Below are positions 22,525-33,740 of a DNA stretch of 64,000 nt, piece by piece. Each line of letters begins with the position of its first letter. Position 1 is the stretch's first letter. This stretch comes from Brachypterus glaber (taxonomy: Eukaryota; Arthropoda; Insecta; Coleoptera; Kateretidae): contig OY294048.1 of assembly GCA_958510825.1 (NCBI GenBank), forward strand, positions 38,901,026 through 38,965,025. The letters are read 5' to 3'. Made by a program: the position numbers and the translations under genes. Under the pieces are notes generated by a model that did no database searches, was not told the DNA's origin, and was given only the letters and a program-made list of their open reading frames with translations.

Positions 22525-23280
22525 CGAGGGGCTGACCGCGAGGAAATCTTTTGTACAAGCCAAAGGAACTCAGGAGAAACTCTGGAGGAACTCCGAGGAA
22601 CTCTGGAGGAACTCCGGAGGAACTCCGAGGAACTCAGAGGAACTCTGAGGAATTCTTTGCAAAAAGGAACTAAGGAACTCTTTTGTGCAAATTTCAGAAA
22701 CAATTATTATTTATTACCCATGCGGATTAACGTTTTTATTTTCAAACTAGATGAGCCTTTACAAAATATCTTACCTTTGGGCGCCAATTTTTTTTTGAAG
22801 GGGCGCCAAGTTTGGTAGAAACCGTCAGAGACAAAGCTTTTCTTCCTGAAGGTAACTTCGAGGCTACAAGTTTGGTAGAAACCGTCAAGGACAAAGCTTT
22901 TTTTCTTGAAGGTAAATTGGGGGCGCCATTTTTTATTTGAAGGGGCGCCAAGTTTGGTAGTAACCGTCAGGGACAAAGCTTTTTTTATGAAGGTATTTTT
23001 TTGGGCGCCGACTTCTTTTTTTGTAGGGGAGCCAAATTTGGTTGAAACCGTCAGGGACAAAGATTTTTTTTGAGGGTTCCTTATTGGCAGTAGTGCTTGC
23101 ACAGCAGTAATTTCTACGGCTTATTTGCCAAAAATTACCCCTTCCAGAGGGGAACTCTTAAGGAACACAGGAACTCCCAAGGGACTCTGGAGGAACTCCG
23201 AGGAACTCCGAAGGAACTCTGAGGAACCCTTAGCAAAAAGGAACCCTTTTGTACAAATTTCAGACGCGGTCAGCCCCTCG
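22525..23280. mobile_element. 756-bp TIR element, 8-bp target duplication, GGAACTC iterations
   Basis: TIR CGAGGGGCTGACCGCG / exact complement, flanked by GAAGTATA at 22517-22524 and 23281-23288. An 8-base duplication points to a hAT-like (or P-like) parent; 9 bases (Mutator-like) also fits. Both subterminal regions are built from AGGAACTC(C/T)G-type words. The centre (22805-23070) holds four copies of a unit with AAGTTTGGTAGAAACCGTCA and GGGACAAAGCTTTTTTT. Open frames on the minus strand are a by-product of this repetition. Confidence 0.85.
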
Positions 23281-23527
23281 GAAGTATACTATTAGCGCCA
23301 CAGGCGAAAATTTTATAAGTTTAAATAGCGAAGCGTGAAGTGAAAAATATTGACCAATTTGATTAAAATTACCCCCGTCTACGACTTAGTATAAAATTAG
23401 CAAAGGTTTCAATCCATTAATGAGTTAACAAAGTTTAATTATTGTTTTAGAACACATTGAGTGTTTGCGCTACCGTTAACACATCATAAGCTCTCGCGAT
23501 AATAGTCTAATCCCTTAATTTTAGTTA

Positions 23528-24765
23528 GGGTAGGATCACCGGTTTTAGCCACTGCACCGGTTTTAGCCAGTCAGAGTAGTTTTTTGGATATAGCTAAGAA
23601 ATAGGAGACTTTAGATCAAAATTATAGTTTAAATCCGATTTGAATGATAAAAGTTGGGACAACAAATATGTTAAATAAGTTTTAACTGTAGCGAAACGAA
23701 TACAGCGCCTATTTTAAATTTTGATTTTGAAAAAAATGTAATTTCTTATGACTTTTCATAAGAAACCGCCAGAAAAATAATTTTAAATATGTAATTCAGA
23801 TAAAATTAAATTCGTTAACCATTTATATCAAGTTAAAGGTAAGTCATTAAACAGTTACTTTATTAATATTTTAATACATATTTTGCAGAATTTATTCTTA
23901 AATTTGCATGGCGATAACTGGGACACTAATATGCTTCTCTTTCTAGCTATAGCCATAGAATTGGCTAAAACTGGAACCTAAGTAGTACCAGTTATAGCCA
24001 ATGTCAAAAAATATCAATATGTCAAAATTACTGTACAAATAATAAAGATTTTAGCGAAAACCACCTTTAAATATTAGCCAATAATACATTTAAATTAAAA
24101 AAGGAGGAGTATTATACAAAATATAGTCGAAAACGGGCCATCAAAATGACTCAAATGATTCAAGACTGAAAACTAAACATGTCACAATGTGAAATTGTCA
24201 TGTACATATAAATATTTTTGTAAAACTTATAGTGTCGAATATGGTATAAACTACCAGCTGGTTCAGATCCCAAAAAGACTCTTAGCAAATAAATAAAAAA
24301 TAAATAAAATTAATAAATATTTATAATTATCGGATAATTATCCAAGAAAAGATGTATGTAAGAAAAAATGTAATAAAAAAACGAAATCATTTTAAATATT
24401 GATTAAGAAGTATATATTTTAAAAAACTATAAATTTTAAATGTTCTAAAACTGTTACAAAAATATAAATAATTTATTTTTAACATCTTTTTAGTTTTTTT
24501 TTAATGGTGGCTATATCTGGTGAATTTTTATGGCTAAAACCGGTGCTTGGGTGGCTAAAACTAGAGAATTAGTATTATTTTGTTTGTTTTTTATTTTATA
24601 ACATATCAGCTGATGTTATATTGTTTAAACATTTATTTTATAGTAGAAATATATTGTAAGTTTCAGAAAAACCAAAACTTGCAACCTTAACATTATAATG
24701 GAACATAATAAAAAAAAATAAAAACAGAATTTTTCTTAAGGTGGCTATAACTGGGGTATCTACCC
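23528..24765. mobile_element. 1.24-kb TIR element with TGGCTAAAACCGGT iterations
   Basis: Begins TA|GGGTAGGATCACCGG and ends GGGGTATCTACCC|TA; the TIR extends into ACCGGTTTTAGCCA / TGGCTATAACTGGG. The same 14-base word, in either orientation, recurs at both ends, around 23935-24000 and at 24507-24570, at least eight times in total. The interior is AT-rich and non-coding. Confidence 0.75.
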
Positions 24766-24959
24766 TAACACATTTGATGTACTTTCTCCACTTTAGAGTA
24801 GCAAAAAAAAATTAACTAACGTTTAAATAAGATTAGTATATTAAATAACAAAAGAAAATATATTACCATACGAGTCCAAAAGTAAAATACTCGCATGCGG
24901 GAAATTTTTAACAGGATGCTAAAACCGTGAGATTTTTAAAAAATTGTTTACAAGGGCGC

Positions 24960-25560
24960 TTACTGACAACTAAGAGGGCCGATGTATTGAAATTTCAATC
25001 AAAATCAGTAAAAATAACACGTATGTTTGCAGTGTCGGACTGGACAGGTGAGATATTGATAAAAATCTCACATGGGACCCCCCTTACCTTGGGGGTTCCT
25101 GGGTGATGTTTTTTTTTAGGGTCAGGACTTTTTTCAGGCTTAATTTTTTTGCGGGGGTCGAGGACCTTTTTTTTCTCTAGTTATCAAAAATTATTTGGGA
25201 GGGGTGGTTTTCTTGTTTGTGGCAAAAAGCGGCAGGGACAAAGCTGTTTTTTTGGGAGGGAAAAAATTGGGGGCCCCCTAGATTACAAATCTCACTAGCC
25301 TTGGGCTGCCCAGTCCGACACTGTAGGTTTGTATGTCTATCTGTAAACTAGATAATTTAATTTCTAGAAAAAATATCGACAAGCGTTTTATTTTATATTG
25401 TTTCTTATCATATTTCAAAGAGCTGATTAGATTTTGAGGGTAAACTATTAGGGGTAAGGGGGTGAGAATAAGGTAAAACGCTATTTTTCGCATTTTTTAG
25501 TTATAATTAGTTAATTATTATTGAATTTAGAGCCAATTTTTTCTCAAAATACATTGCTCT
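24960..25560. repeat. dispersed repeat related to 4385-5035
   Basis: Shares GCCGATGTATTGAAAT, GAGCTGATTAGATTTTG and GGGTAAGGGNGTGA in the same order; interrupted at 25030-25323. Confidence 0.65.
25030..25323. mobile_element. 294-bp hAT-like MITE
   Basis: Perfect 14-base core TIR CAGTGTCGGACTGG, complement at the right end (CCAGTCCGACACTG shifted by one C). Flanks TATGTTTG and TAGGTTTG match 7 of 8, an 8-base duplication typical of hAT. The interior is G/T-rich and includes GGCAGGGACAAAGCTGTTTTTT, resembling the repeat unit inside 22525-23280. Confidence 0.82.
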
Positions 25561-27290
25561 CGGTTTTGGGCAATGTGAATAAAAATCTAGCATAAACTTT
25601 TTCTGAAAATTTTTAAGTAAAAATAGTTTTGGTACATTACGTTTAATGTAGAAAAACTTTTACACTCGTGCGTAAAGCTTAAGTAGCAAATAAATTTTAT
25701 AATATATAATTTAAAATACTTATTATATTTCGGTAGATTTTTCGGCAAAGTCTCCTAGATCCGAAACTATTATGGCACACGCGTCCATGTTTGGAAAGCG
25801 GGGAGTTTTCCAATGGACGGGTGCGCCAAACGTCTTATGAAGAGAGTTCTTTATCTTAGGTTTCGTTTAATTTAAAAACGAAGGAGAAAACTAAAAATCG
25901 CTCTATCCTAAAATAACATTTTTATTTTTTAAATTTAATGAAATAAAGATAAAAAATTGAAGCTTAGAGCAAGGGTCTTACCTACCATTAACTTTTTGTT
26001 TTTATAATAAGATAAACCTGTCACAGACTATTTAATTTAAAAAAGCTTAGTATTCAAATACTATTTTTTTAATAAAGTTAATATTAACATTAAGATAAAT
26101 ATTTTAAGCTTTAGGTTTTTCTATTAAATCATAAGAAATTTGGTTAATAAATGATAAGATTAATAGCCCAGTCGTTTTGTCGGTTAGAACGGATTTACCT
26201 GGAAAAATATCAGCTACATTTTTTAATAAATATGAAAGAACAAGGTTTCCTCAACAACATATTAATTTTGCTACTTCAAAATTGATCTCGAAGTTAAAAG
26301 AAAGTGAAAATTTTGAAAATTTGACAGAAAACTGTTTTTTTTTCAATATCTTCATTTTGTTTGACCTATATTTTTCGTTTGAAGACTTTTTTTCGAGCAC
26401 TAACCAAAATTGAGTTACTAAAAAAAAAACGAGTCCTTGTCCTAACATATTCATCAAAGAAAATTGCGTCTTTGAATTATTTACCGACTGGGATATAAAA
26501 CCAGGACAACCTTTAAGGAATAAGTCAAAGAAATGATATAAACTTAAAGAGCTTTTGGCCAAAACTAGTACACTCCAGGTGCCTATATTAAATAGTATGA
26601 CGTAAGTTTTCCTATATTTTCCATATTAGAAACTTTAATATTTTCAAGTATCTGAGCTGAAGACTTTCGGTGTACTCAAATTATATTGCCGTTCTAGGTC
26701 TTAGATGAAAGAAGAGATAGACTAGAATTGTGAGAGAGAAATATTGGTTAATTTGTAAGTTATTTTTGTATCGTTTATATTTGGGTTGTTAGACCGGCTT
26801 CAGTTGTGAATTCTAAGGGTTTTGCTACCTAAATATTAAAAAAAATATCATATAGCCACTAAGGTTTAAGGGACAAAATTCAGTAATGGGAGAAAATATG
26901 TCTCTAGCTCCAAAAAAACTTAAATATGGACTTTTTGTGAAATTTAGTTAATCAAATGTCTTCAATATTAACTGGTTTTGATACTCACTTACTAATAGCT
27001 TCTATAAATATCGTCTGTTTTGAAAATCTGATATATTAACCTAAAAAACGTAACAACGGTCCCTTGTCTCCCGCAACCTTTTTTGACATACAATCCATAT
27101 TTGTATGTAGATTACCTTAATTGAACTTTGCAAAATATTTTTTAGTTAATCTAAGAACTGTTAACTTACGTCATAAGACTTATTTACTTGGAAAATCTTA
27201 TACTGGTTTAAATAAAAAAAATAATAACTTATGTCTCTCAATTTAAATCGAGCGCTTCTTATAGTAGTAAAATCCGAGACTGATAGAATG
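25561..27290. other. no gene seen
   Basis: AT-rich; open frames at 26177-26413 and 26251-26562 overlap on opposite strands and match nothing I know. 27295-27372 repeats the ATGTTATGAAACTAGTACTT segment of the 16.3-kb repeat. Confidence 0.4.
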
Positions 27291-27767
27291 CCGATCGTGG
27301 CTCGTTTTCTAAACTTGTACTCGTGCGCTAAAAACGTATGTTATGAAACTAGTACTTTAATATACTATTTTTCTAGGATGTTTTTTGGCGAACTACCTTA
27401 TTATAGGTACTCTTCTATCACTTTGTACTGTGGAGAGTATAATAATATTTTTACGCTTTTTACGGACAGTTACCGCATTCATACGAGCGTTCTTAATAAC
27501 AGTCGGACTTAATCCCGGGCCTGATTAATGGCTCTTTTATGATGGAAGCTGGAAAAGTTAGCGGAGAGGTTTTAACCGACGACCTCGATGTTATTCCGTT
27601 TCATCGTTTCATGATCGTTGGACATTTTATTTTGTTTTCCCATTAAAAAAACAACGTGTATGTTATTCCGTCCCATCGTTTCAATATTGTTGTACAATTT
27701 ATTTTTTTCCCATTTAAAAAAAATAAAAAGAGGATGTGAGGTATGATATTCTTCGCATTTAATAGTA

Positions 27768-28592
27768 GGAGAAGTCGGGGTTAACTGGGCCGCTTTGTTT
27801 CATATCGAGTTTTTGAAAAACCTGTTAACAATTTTCAAAAATTTTCTATAGCAAAAGGTAGATTAATACTATAGTTAGAACATATTAATACTTCAGACAA
27901 ATATTATTTATATAAAAAAAGTTATTAACGATAAACCAGTTAACCCCGCTGGACCAGTTAACCCCATAGGGCATGGTTAACTGGACCACTCAGGGTTAAC
28001 TGGTCCACTAACAAAAATGTATTGTATTGTAATTATTGTGAATAAAAACGATTTGAAATCAAATAAAATTTAATTCTAACATAAAAATAGACAACATAAT
28101 ATGTTAAATATTAGATATATCTGAGGGTTAACTGGTCCGGGGTTAACTGGACATGGCCCAGTTAACTCCGAACTAATTAATATTGACATAAGTGGTCCAG
28201 TTAACCCCGATCCAGTTAACCCTGAGTGACACCACTGAATAAAATCATAAAATTTTATTACTTAATAAGATATTAGAAGGCGGAAATTATGCAGAATAAT
28301 TAATAAAATACTCAGTATATTAGGTAAAATATTAGTCTAGATCCTCCTATTAATAAAAAGGTATTAATTAAAAAATAAAAGTTAAGGTAAATACCCACTT
28401 TTTATCGAAAAAAAAAATAACTTTCTTTACTACAACTTACATGTGGACAACACGGTCCGTCATAATATTTTAAACAATACTACTAACTAAATATCACAAG
28501 AATTTGCCCTAAGGCGCCAATACTAATAAAAACAGTTGATAAAATCTAGGTGGACCAGTTAACCCTGTGGCCCAGTTAACCCTGACTTCCCC
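27768..28592. mobile_element. 825-bp TIR element with GTTAACTGG iterations, copy 1
   Basis: TA|GGAGAAGTCGGGGTTAACTGG ... complement ending CTTCCCC|TA. Twelve occurrences of GGTTAACTGG or CCAGTTAACC are visible, both orientations, in clusters near 27780, 27945-28005, 28125-28225 and 28560-28590. The interior is AT-rich and non-coding. Copy 2 lies at 59188-60006, inverted. Confidence 0.88.
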
Positions 28593-29079
28593 TATACTTT
28601 TCACAAAAGATAGTATATTGCATTTTTTCAAATACTAGCCCAAATATTTTAGATTTTTTCATGAGATTAATTTACAGGTAAAATTTTTTTTAAGTGTCCC
28701 TCGCGGAGTAGACAAAGAAATCACAATCTTGCCATTAATTATGGGAACTGTCCGCCATCTTGGATTAAAGGGGTGCGGTTATCTTGCTAAATATCCATCT
28801 TAGGATAAAAATGCATAGCATGCCAATTTTGTTAAGAAGGAAATTTCCAACAATTTTTGTTTTAATCTTTTTTAAAATATATTATTAATAAAAATCGAGT
28901 TATAAATATTAAAAAAATGGCCATGTTGAGGGTGAAATTGGTTTTTTAGATAGTTTAACTTAGACGTGGGGGGGGGTAATGGGGGGTTAACGGTTTTTAT
29001 GTAAAACAAATTTCAGCTTTCTAAGTTTATTTTAAGTGGGTGAAAAAGCATTTGGAAAATTTGAGGACAAATACATATA
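28593..29079. other. no gene seen
   Basis: Short stretch without repeats I can bound; includes a G-rich tract near 28968-28990. Confidence 0.4.
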
Positions 29080-29287
29080 CAGTGCGCTTATAAAGTGCCG
29101 AACAGTTTGAAAAGGAAATACTCTTCGTTTGAAGCCACGCCTTTGTCAGAGTTGTGCGCGACAAGCCCATGTATTTGCTATGTACAACAGCTCGGTGGCC
29201 AGTAAAACGCACACAGCTTTCTTGCATTTTACTCATCGCTAATGCCAGTTTTGCATTAAAAAGTGTTCGGCACTTACAATAGCACGG
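29080..29287. mobile_element. 208-bp CAGTGCG-ended MITE, complete copy
   Basis: TA|CAGTGCGCTTATAAAGTGCC ... complementary GGCACTTACAATAGCACGG|TA, about 27-base TIR. TA flanks and the CAGTG start fit a Tc1/mariner-like origin (inference). Partial copy at 10187-10331. Confidence 0.78.
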
Positions 29288-29364
29288 TATACCTATATGT
29301 ATTTATAGAATAATTTAATGTATTATTTGAATGTCCTGTTAGTTTGTACTGTTGGGCAATAAAC

Positions 29365-29368
<4 letters not shown>
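29288..29368 (+). repeat. probable LINE 3' end leading into (ATT)n
   Basis: ...TTGTACTGTTGGGCAATAAACG followed by (TTA)n resembles the 3' terminus of a LINE with a trinucleotide tail. No coding part survives. Confidence 0.4.
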
Positions 29369-29426
<58 letters not shown>

Positions 29427-29745
29427 CATTATCATTATCATTATCATTATCATTATCATTATCATTATCATTATCATTATCATTATCATTATCATTATCA
29501 TTATCATTATCATTATCATTATCATTATCATTATCATTATCATTATCATTATCATTATCATTATCATTATCATTATCATTATCATTATCATTATCATTAT
29601 CATTATCATTATCATTATCATTATCATTATCATTATCATTATCATTATCATTATCATTATCATTATCATTATCATTATCATTATCATTATCATTATCATT
29701 ATCATTATCATTATCATTATCATTATCATTATCATTATCATTATC

Positions 29746-29798
<53 letters not shown>

Positions 29799-29799
29799 C
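29366..29799. repeat. (ATT)n-(ATTATC)n-(ATT)n microsatellite
   Basis: About 34 bases of pure ATT, then roughly 60 uninterrupted ATTATC hexamers (29396-29772), then ATT again. All long open frames here are products of the repeat (poly-Ile, Tyr-His, Ile-Met). Confidence 0.98.
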
Positions 29800-29875
29800 A
29801 CAATTTTAAATACATAAAATACATAAAATTGGTAAAAAAAAGGGAAGAAAATTCACTCTGTCCCTTTTTCTAAAA

Positions 29876-30181
29876 TTAATTATTATCCAAGAATTTCCTA
29901 ACAATTCGGCATGTTTGCAGAATTGCTGTTTTTTGTAGAATTGTCATTAGTAATGGATTAATGTCTAACTTTTCTAGGTGTTTTGATATGGAATTTGAAA
30001 CAGCTCCCATCGCAGATATTATAATGGGTATTATGATAACTTCCTGCAGTTCCCAGATGTGCTTGATCTCAAATACCAAATTTACGTACTTATTTATTTT
30101 TTCTGCTTCTACTTTAATTAAATTTTGAATGAGCGGACAACCAATAAAGGCCTTTTTTTTTAATCTTATCAATAATGACAA
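29876..30181 (-). pseudogene. R4-like LINE, C-terminal endonuclease tail
   Basis: Overlaps the previous frame by one base shift. It carries the remaining REL-endonuclease region and the family-typical tail VIIIPIIISAMGAVSNS...ILQTCRIVRKFL, ending at stop 29876. Confidence 0.8.
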
Positions 30182-31331
30182 TATCAGGACGATTATAATC
30201 CACTAATCGATCCGTTCTTATAATTCTATCCCAATAAATAATTGTATCATTTGACTCCAAAACAGGACTGGGTTGATATTTATAAAAAGGGTCCGGATTT
30301 TCCAAAAGTTTGTATTTTATGCCCAGTTGTATATGTATAATTTTGGCGATTTGATTATGTCTACCAAGGTATTCATTATCTGATAGCATAGGGCATGCTG
30401 CTATTATATGTTCTGTTGTTTCCCCAGGTTTATGGCATCTTCTGCAAGTGTCTACTATATTTTCTTTTAGAATATGTTTCCTGTAGTTTCTTGTTTTAAT
30501 AACTCCATCCTGTATTGCAATTATAAATCCCTCGGTTTCTGCATGTAGTTCTCCTTTTTTAAGCCATAACAGGGAGTTTTCTTTATTGACTTGCTCTTTT
30601 TCAATTAGTTTAGGATATTTTCCATGTAAACTTTTATTTTTCCAGGATACTTTTAAATCTTCAGTACTTCTTATGACAGGAACATTTAAAATATCTGTGA
30701 GGTTCAATGGTGTATAATTATTATCCAATAGGCAAACTTTTTGTACAAGAGGGTTGTCACTGTTTAAAAAGTGTTCTTTTAAAAGTTTTTCTTGGTTTCT
30801 ACATAAATTTTGAATGTTTACAAGTCCTCTACCGCCTTTACTTCTTGGAAGATAAACACGCTCTATCGCAGATTTTGGATGGTGATATCTAAATTTCTTT
30901 AATAATCTTCGTGTTAGTCTATCTAGCTCATTTAAGTCTACATTGGAGTATTTCAAAATTCCGAAAGAATATGTCAATATTGGTATCGCCCATGTATTAA
31001 TTGCCAAAACAAGATTTTTTGCGTTAAGACTAGTGTTTAAAATTTTGGTTAATCTGGATCTATATTTTTCCTTAAATTGGGCTTTTAATGTGGTATGAGA
31101 TATAATTCTATTTTGCGCAATACCTAAATATTTGTAAGTTTCGTCTATAGGTAAAGCACTTATTTCATTAATCTGCTCTCTTTGCTCAACAATTTTGCCC
31201 TTATAAAGATTAATATAAGCACATTTATCCAGCCCAAATTTCATATGTATATCTTTACTAAATTGTTTGGTTTTTTGTATTAACTTCTCAAGTTGTTGCT
31301 TACTTTCTGCATAGAGTTTTAAATCATCCAT
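30114..31331 (-). pseudogene. R4-like LINE, RT thumb, CCHC knuckle and endonuclease start
   Basis: Begins at the MDDLKLYAES of the catalytic YMDD. Thumb motifs (DETYKYLGI, RSKGGRGLVNI) are followed by CRRCHKPGETTEHIIAACP, a CCHC knuckle typical of R2/R4 C-termini, and then RPDIVIID, the start of a restriction-like endonuclease. A frameshift near 30160 cuts it. Confidence 0.85.
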
Positions 31332-31979
31332 ATAAAGTAGATGACTAATTCGATGATTTTGTCTTATTATCCATCTGTATCCACAATTAGTATTTTTTAA
31401 GATAGATGATTACGGATTTAAAGCTAAAATAAACCATAGTGGACTAAATGTATCACCTTGATAAATACCACGCGTTATTTTGACATTTCCAATAAGAACA
31501 CCACCTAAATAAAGAAATACCATCCAATTTTTTATTATTTCTTTAAGCAAATTTATAATTGTTGGATGTATTTTATAAATTTCCAGTGTATAAAGTAACC
31601 AATTGTGAGGAATAGAGTCATATACTTTGTAGTAGTCAATATAAGCCATATTTAGGTTTCTTTTTTTAATAGTAGCATGTTTTATCGTTACTGCGTCTAT
31701 TAAAAGTTGTTCTTTACAACCCATGGAATTTTTATAACAACCTTTCTGTTCTGGAGCTATGATACCGTTATTTTCGCAGTGTTGATAAATTTTTGAATAA
31801 ATAAGTGAGGTAAAAAGTTTGTACATTGTAGGAAGACAAGTTATTGGTCTATAATTTTGGGGATTTTCAACTTCCCCTTTTTTATATACAAGACTTGTGT
31901 TGCCAATGGTAAGTGAACTTGGAAGTAAATTTGGTTGTTCAAGTATTTTATTAAAACTTAAAGTCAATGCTTCATGCAC
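31332..31979 (-). pseudogene. R4-like LINE, reverse transcriptase fingers/palm
   Basis: Contains NYRPITCLPTMYKLF, EQKGCYKNSMGCKEQLL (R4/Dong-type spacing), block A AYIDYYKVYDSIPH with the first catalytic Asp, and block B TRGIYQGDTFSPLWF. An in-frame TAA at 31410-31412 follows LALNP; the same frame then continues for 26 codons into the YMDD block, so this is a simple nonsense mutation. Confidence 0.85.
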
Positions 31980-32844
31980 ACCAGTTAGTTTTTTGAGCCA
32001 ATAATTTTTGAATATTATCTGGCCCAGGTGTTTTCCAGTTGCTTAGTTTCTTTAATGAACTTTTTACATCTACTATAGTGAATAACACTTCATCCATTTC
32101 CAAGATATTTTCCGCTTCAGTTTTAATATCTTCTATCCAATCTGAATTTAAGTTGGCTTCCACAGGGTTAGCCCAAATATTAGACCAATAATCAACAAAA
32201 TTATTACCATTAGTATTATCTGTTTGGATAATTTGGTTTTCTTTTTCTAACTCCCTATAAAATATTTTCTGACTTTTTATAAAACTTTTATTTTGAAGTT
32301 TTCTCTTATGCATTTTATTATATCTTCTGAGTCTAGCACCTTTTACCTTAAATTTTTGTCGTAAGTCGTCTTTGAAACAAACAATTTTTTGTGTATCTTT
32401 TATATCTAAATTGTTCTTATTGCAGATTTGATGAAATTTGAATTTAACTTTGTTACTCTCATTACCACGTAAATATTCTTCTATAATACTTGTTTGTGCT
32501 CTTAACTTATCTATTTCTTTACGAAGTCTAATTTGCCACGCTGTCTCTTTCTGCTGTTTAACAAAAGTCTTTTCTGATGTACGAGGGTCATAAGGTTTTT
32601 GACCATTTAACTCAAGTATTGTAGCGGCAGCTGCGTAGATTGCTGTATGAGTGGTTTCTATATCATCTACACCGATAAGAAATTCTTTAACAATAATATT
32701 TACTTGAAGTAGATAATATTTTGTTTCTTTTTTATAATGTAATACAGGTCTTTCTTTGATATTTATATTTGTATAAAGGTTATTATTTTTCATAAATTTT
32801 TCTCGGAAATCAATATGTATAAACAGTAATTTCTGTGTGTTCAT
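31972..32844 (-). pseudogene. R4-like LINE, region upstream of the RT core
   Basis: 290 codons leading to the RT entry motif (KLSNWKTPGPDN, about residue 268). A basic, coiled region (around residues 180-220) precedes it. A one-base frameshift just after GPDNIQ (near 32007) throws the reading frame into an early stop; translation resumes in the next frame. Confidence 0.75.
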
Positions 32845-33433
32845 TTATAACATTTTGTAAAAGAGTCACATCATATTGTTCGTTATGAAACATATTACCT
32901 ACTTTTCTTCTTATTGTATCAATTTCAACTTGACTAATATATTTCTTCCTGTAAATAACATTTTTCCTATCTGCTAAATTTTGTTCACTTATATTTATTA
33001 ATGGATATTTGTTAGAAAATTCTTGAAAAAGTCTATGCCTCCAACCTGGTAAAGGGTCATCGCGACATTCATTAACATAAAGGTAACATTCTATAACATT
33101 TTTGTTCATATCTTTAGTCCACTTTATATTTTTTCTTCTTTCACTACTCGTAGCAGGTGTTAGGATACTTGGGTCTGTTTGCGAACCAGTAGTTTCATTT
33201 TGTGAATTTAACACTATCGCTTCTTCAACAGGTTGTACATTGGACATGTATTCTTGTCCAGTGTTAGAAGGTTGTACAATTGTAGATGTTTTTTGTACAT
33301 TAATTTGAGGTATTTGAGTACTCCTTTGTGTTTTTGATGTTCCAGCTTCAAGTCTATCCTGTGTATTAATTAACTTTTCGAAATTCTCAATCCTTTCTCT
33401 AAGACGTAAACTTCTTGGGTACTTGCTTGGCAA
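32810..33433 (-). pseudogene. R4-like LINE, N-terminal part with Myb/trihelix-like segment
   Basis: 207 codons: a low-complexity Ser/Thr/Gln/Asn-rich leader, then KNIKWTKDMNKNVIECYLYV around residue 120, resembling the DNA-binding Myb-like segment of R2/R4 LINEs. The canonical zinc finger of R2 is not evident. The frame breaks near 32815 and continues one base off. Confidence 0.6.
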
Positions 33434-33680
33434 GTATTCATCTTAGGAACTATCACTCATTGTCAAATTTAACAAATGTGACAGTTATTGTCAAATGAAT
33501 AATTTATGTTTAAAATTATTTTAATTTTACTTGTCATTCATCACCTTCAATGGCAGAGACAGATTGCAATCCATATTTTTCAGTTAATCAGATATATCTA
33601 TTTTACAGGTTAGCTAAAACAAATTTTTCCAATTTTAAAATTGACAAATATAAAACTTGACTTCACATAGGCGTACCCTA

Positions 33681-33740
33681 TTATTATTATTATTGTTATT
33701 GTTATTGTTATTGTTATTGTTATTGTTATTGTTATTGTTA
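33681..33740. repeat. (ATT)n-(GTTATT)n microsatellite at the LINE 5' side
   Basis: Five ATT units then about nine GTTATT/ATTGTT units, directly abutting the LINE 5' UTR. Confidence 0.93.

Larger units (their letters stand above)
29800..33680 (-). mobile_element. R4/Dong-like non-LTR retrotransposon, decayed
   Basis: A single-ORF LINE on the minus strand lying between an ATT-type microsatellite at its 3' side (to 29799) and another at its 5' side (33681-33740). It has a 5' UTR of about 250 bases, an ORF spanning 33433-29876 with at least three frameshifts and one nonsense codon, and a short 3' UTR. Dong elements are known to insert in TAA repeats (established knowledge), which fits this location. 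No target duplication can be told apart from the repeats themselves. It cannot encode an intact enzyme. Confidence 0.85.

Noticed and set aside
22560..22660. Regular GGAACTC repeats with CRISPR-like spacing
   Set aside because: No unique spacers of constant length, eukaryotic context, and the array lies inside a transposon with TIRs.
22437..23102. Three overlapping minus-strand frames with repeated KALSLTVSTK peptides
   Set aside because: They arise from the internal tandem units of the TIR element at 22525-23280; repeat periodicity keeps stops out of frame.
29274..29873. Long open frames coding poly-Ile, Ile-Met and Tyr-His repeats
   Set aside because: Direct translation of the (ATT)n/(ATTATC)n microsatellite on both strands; no start context or conserved flank.
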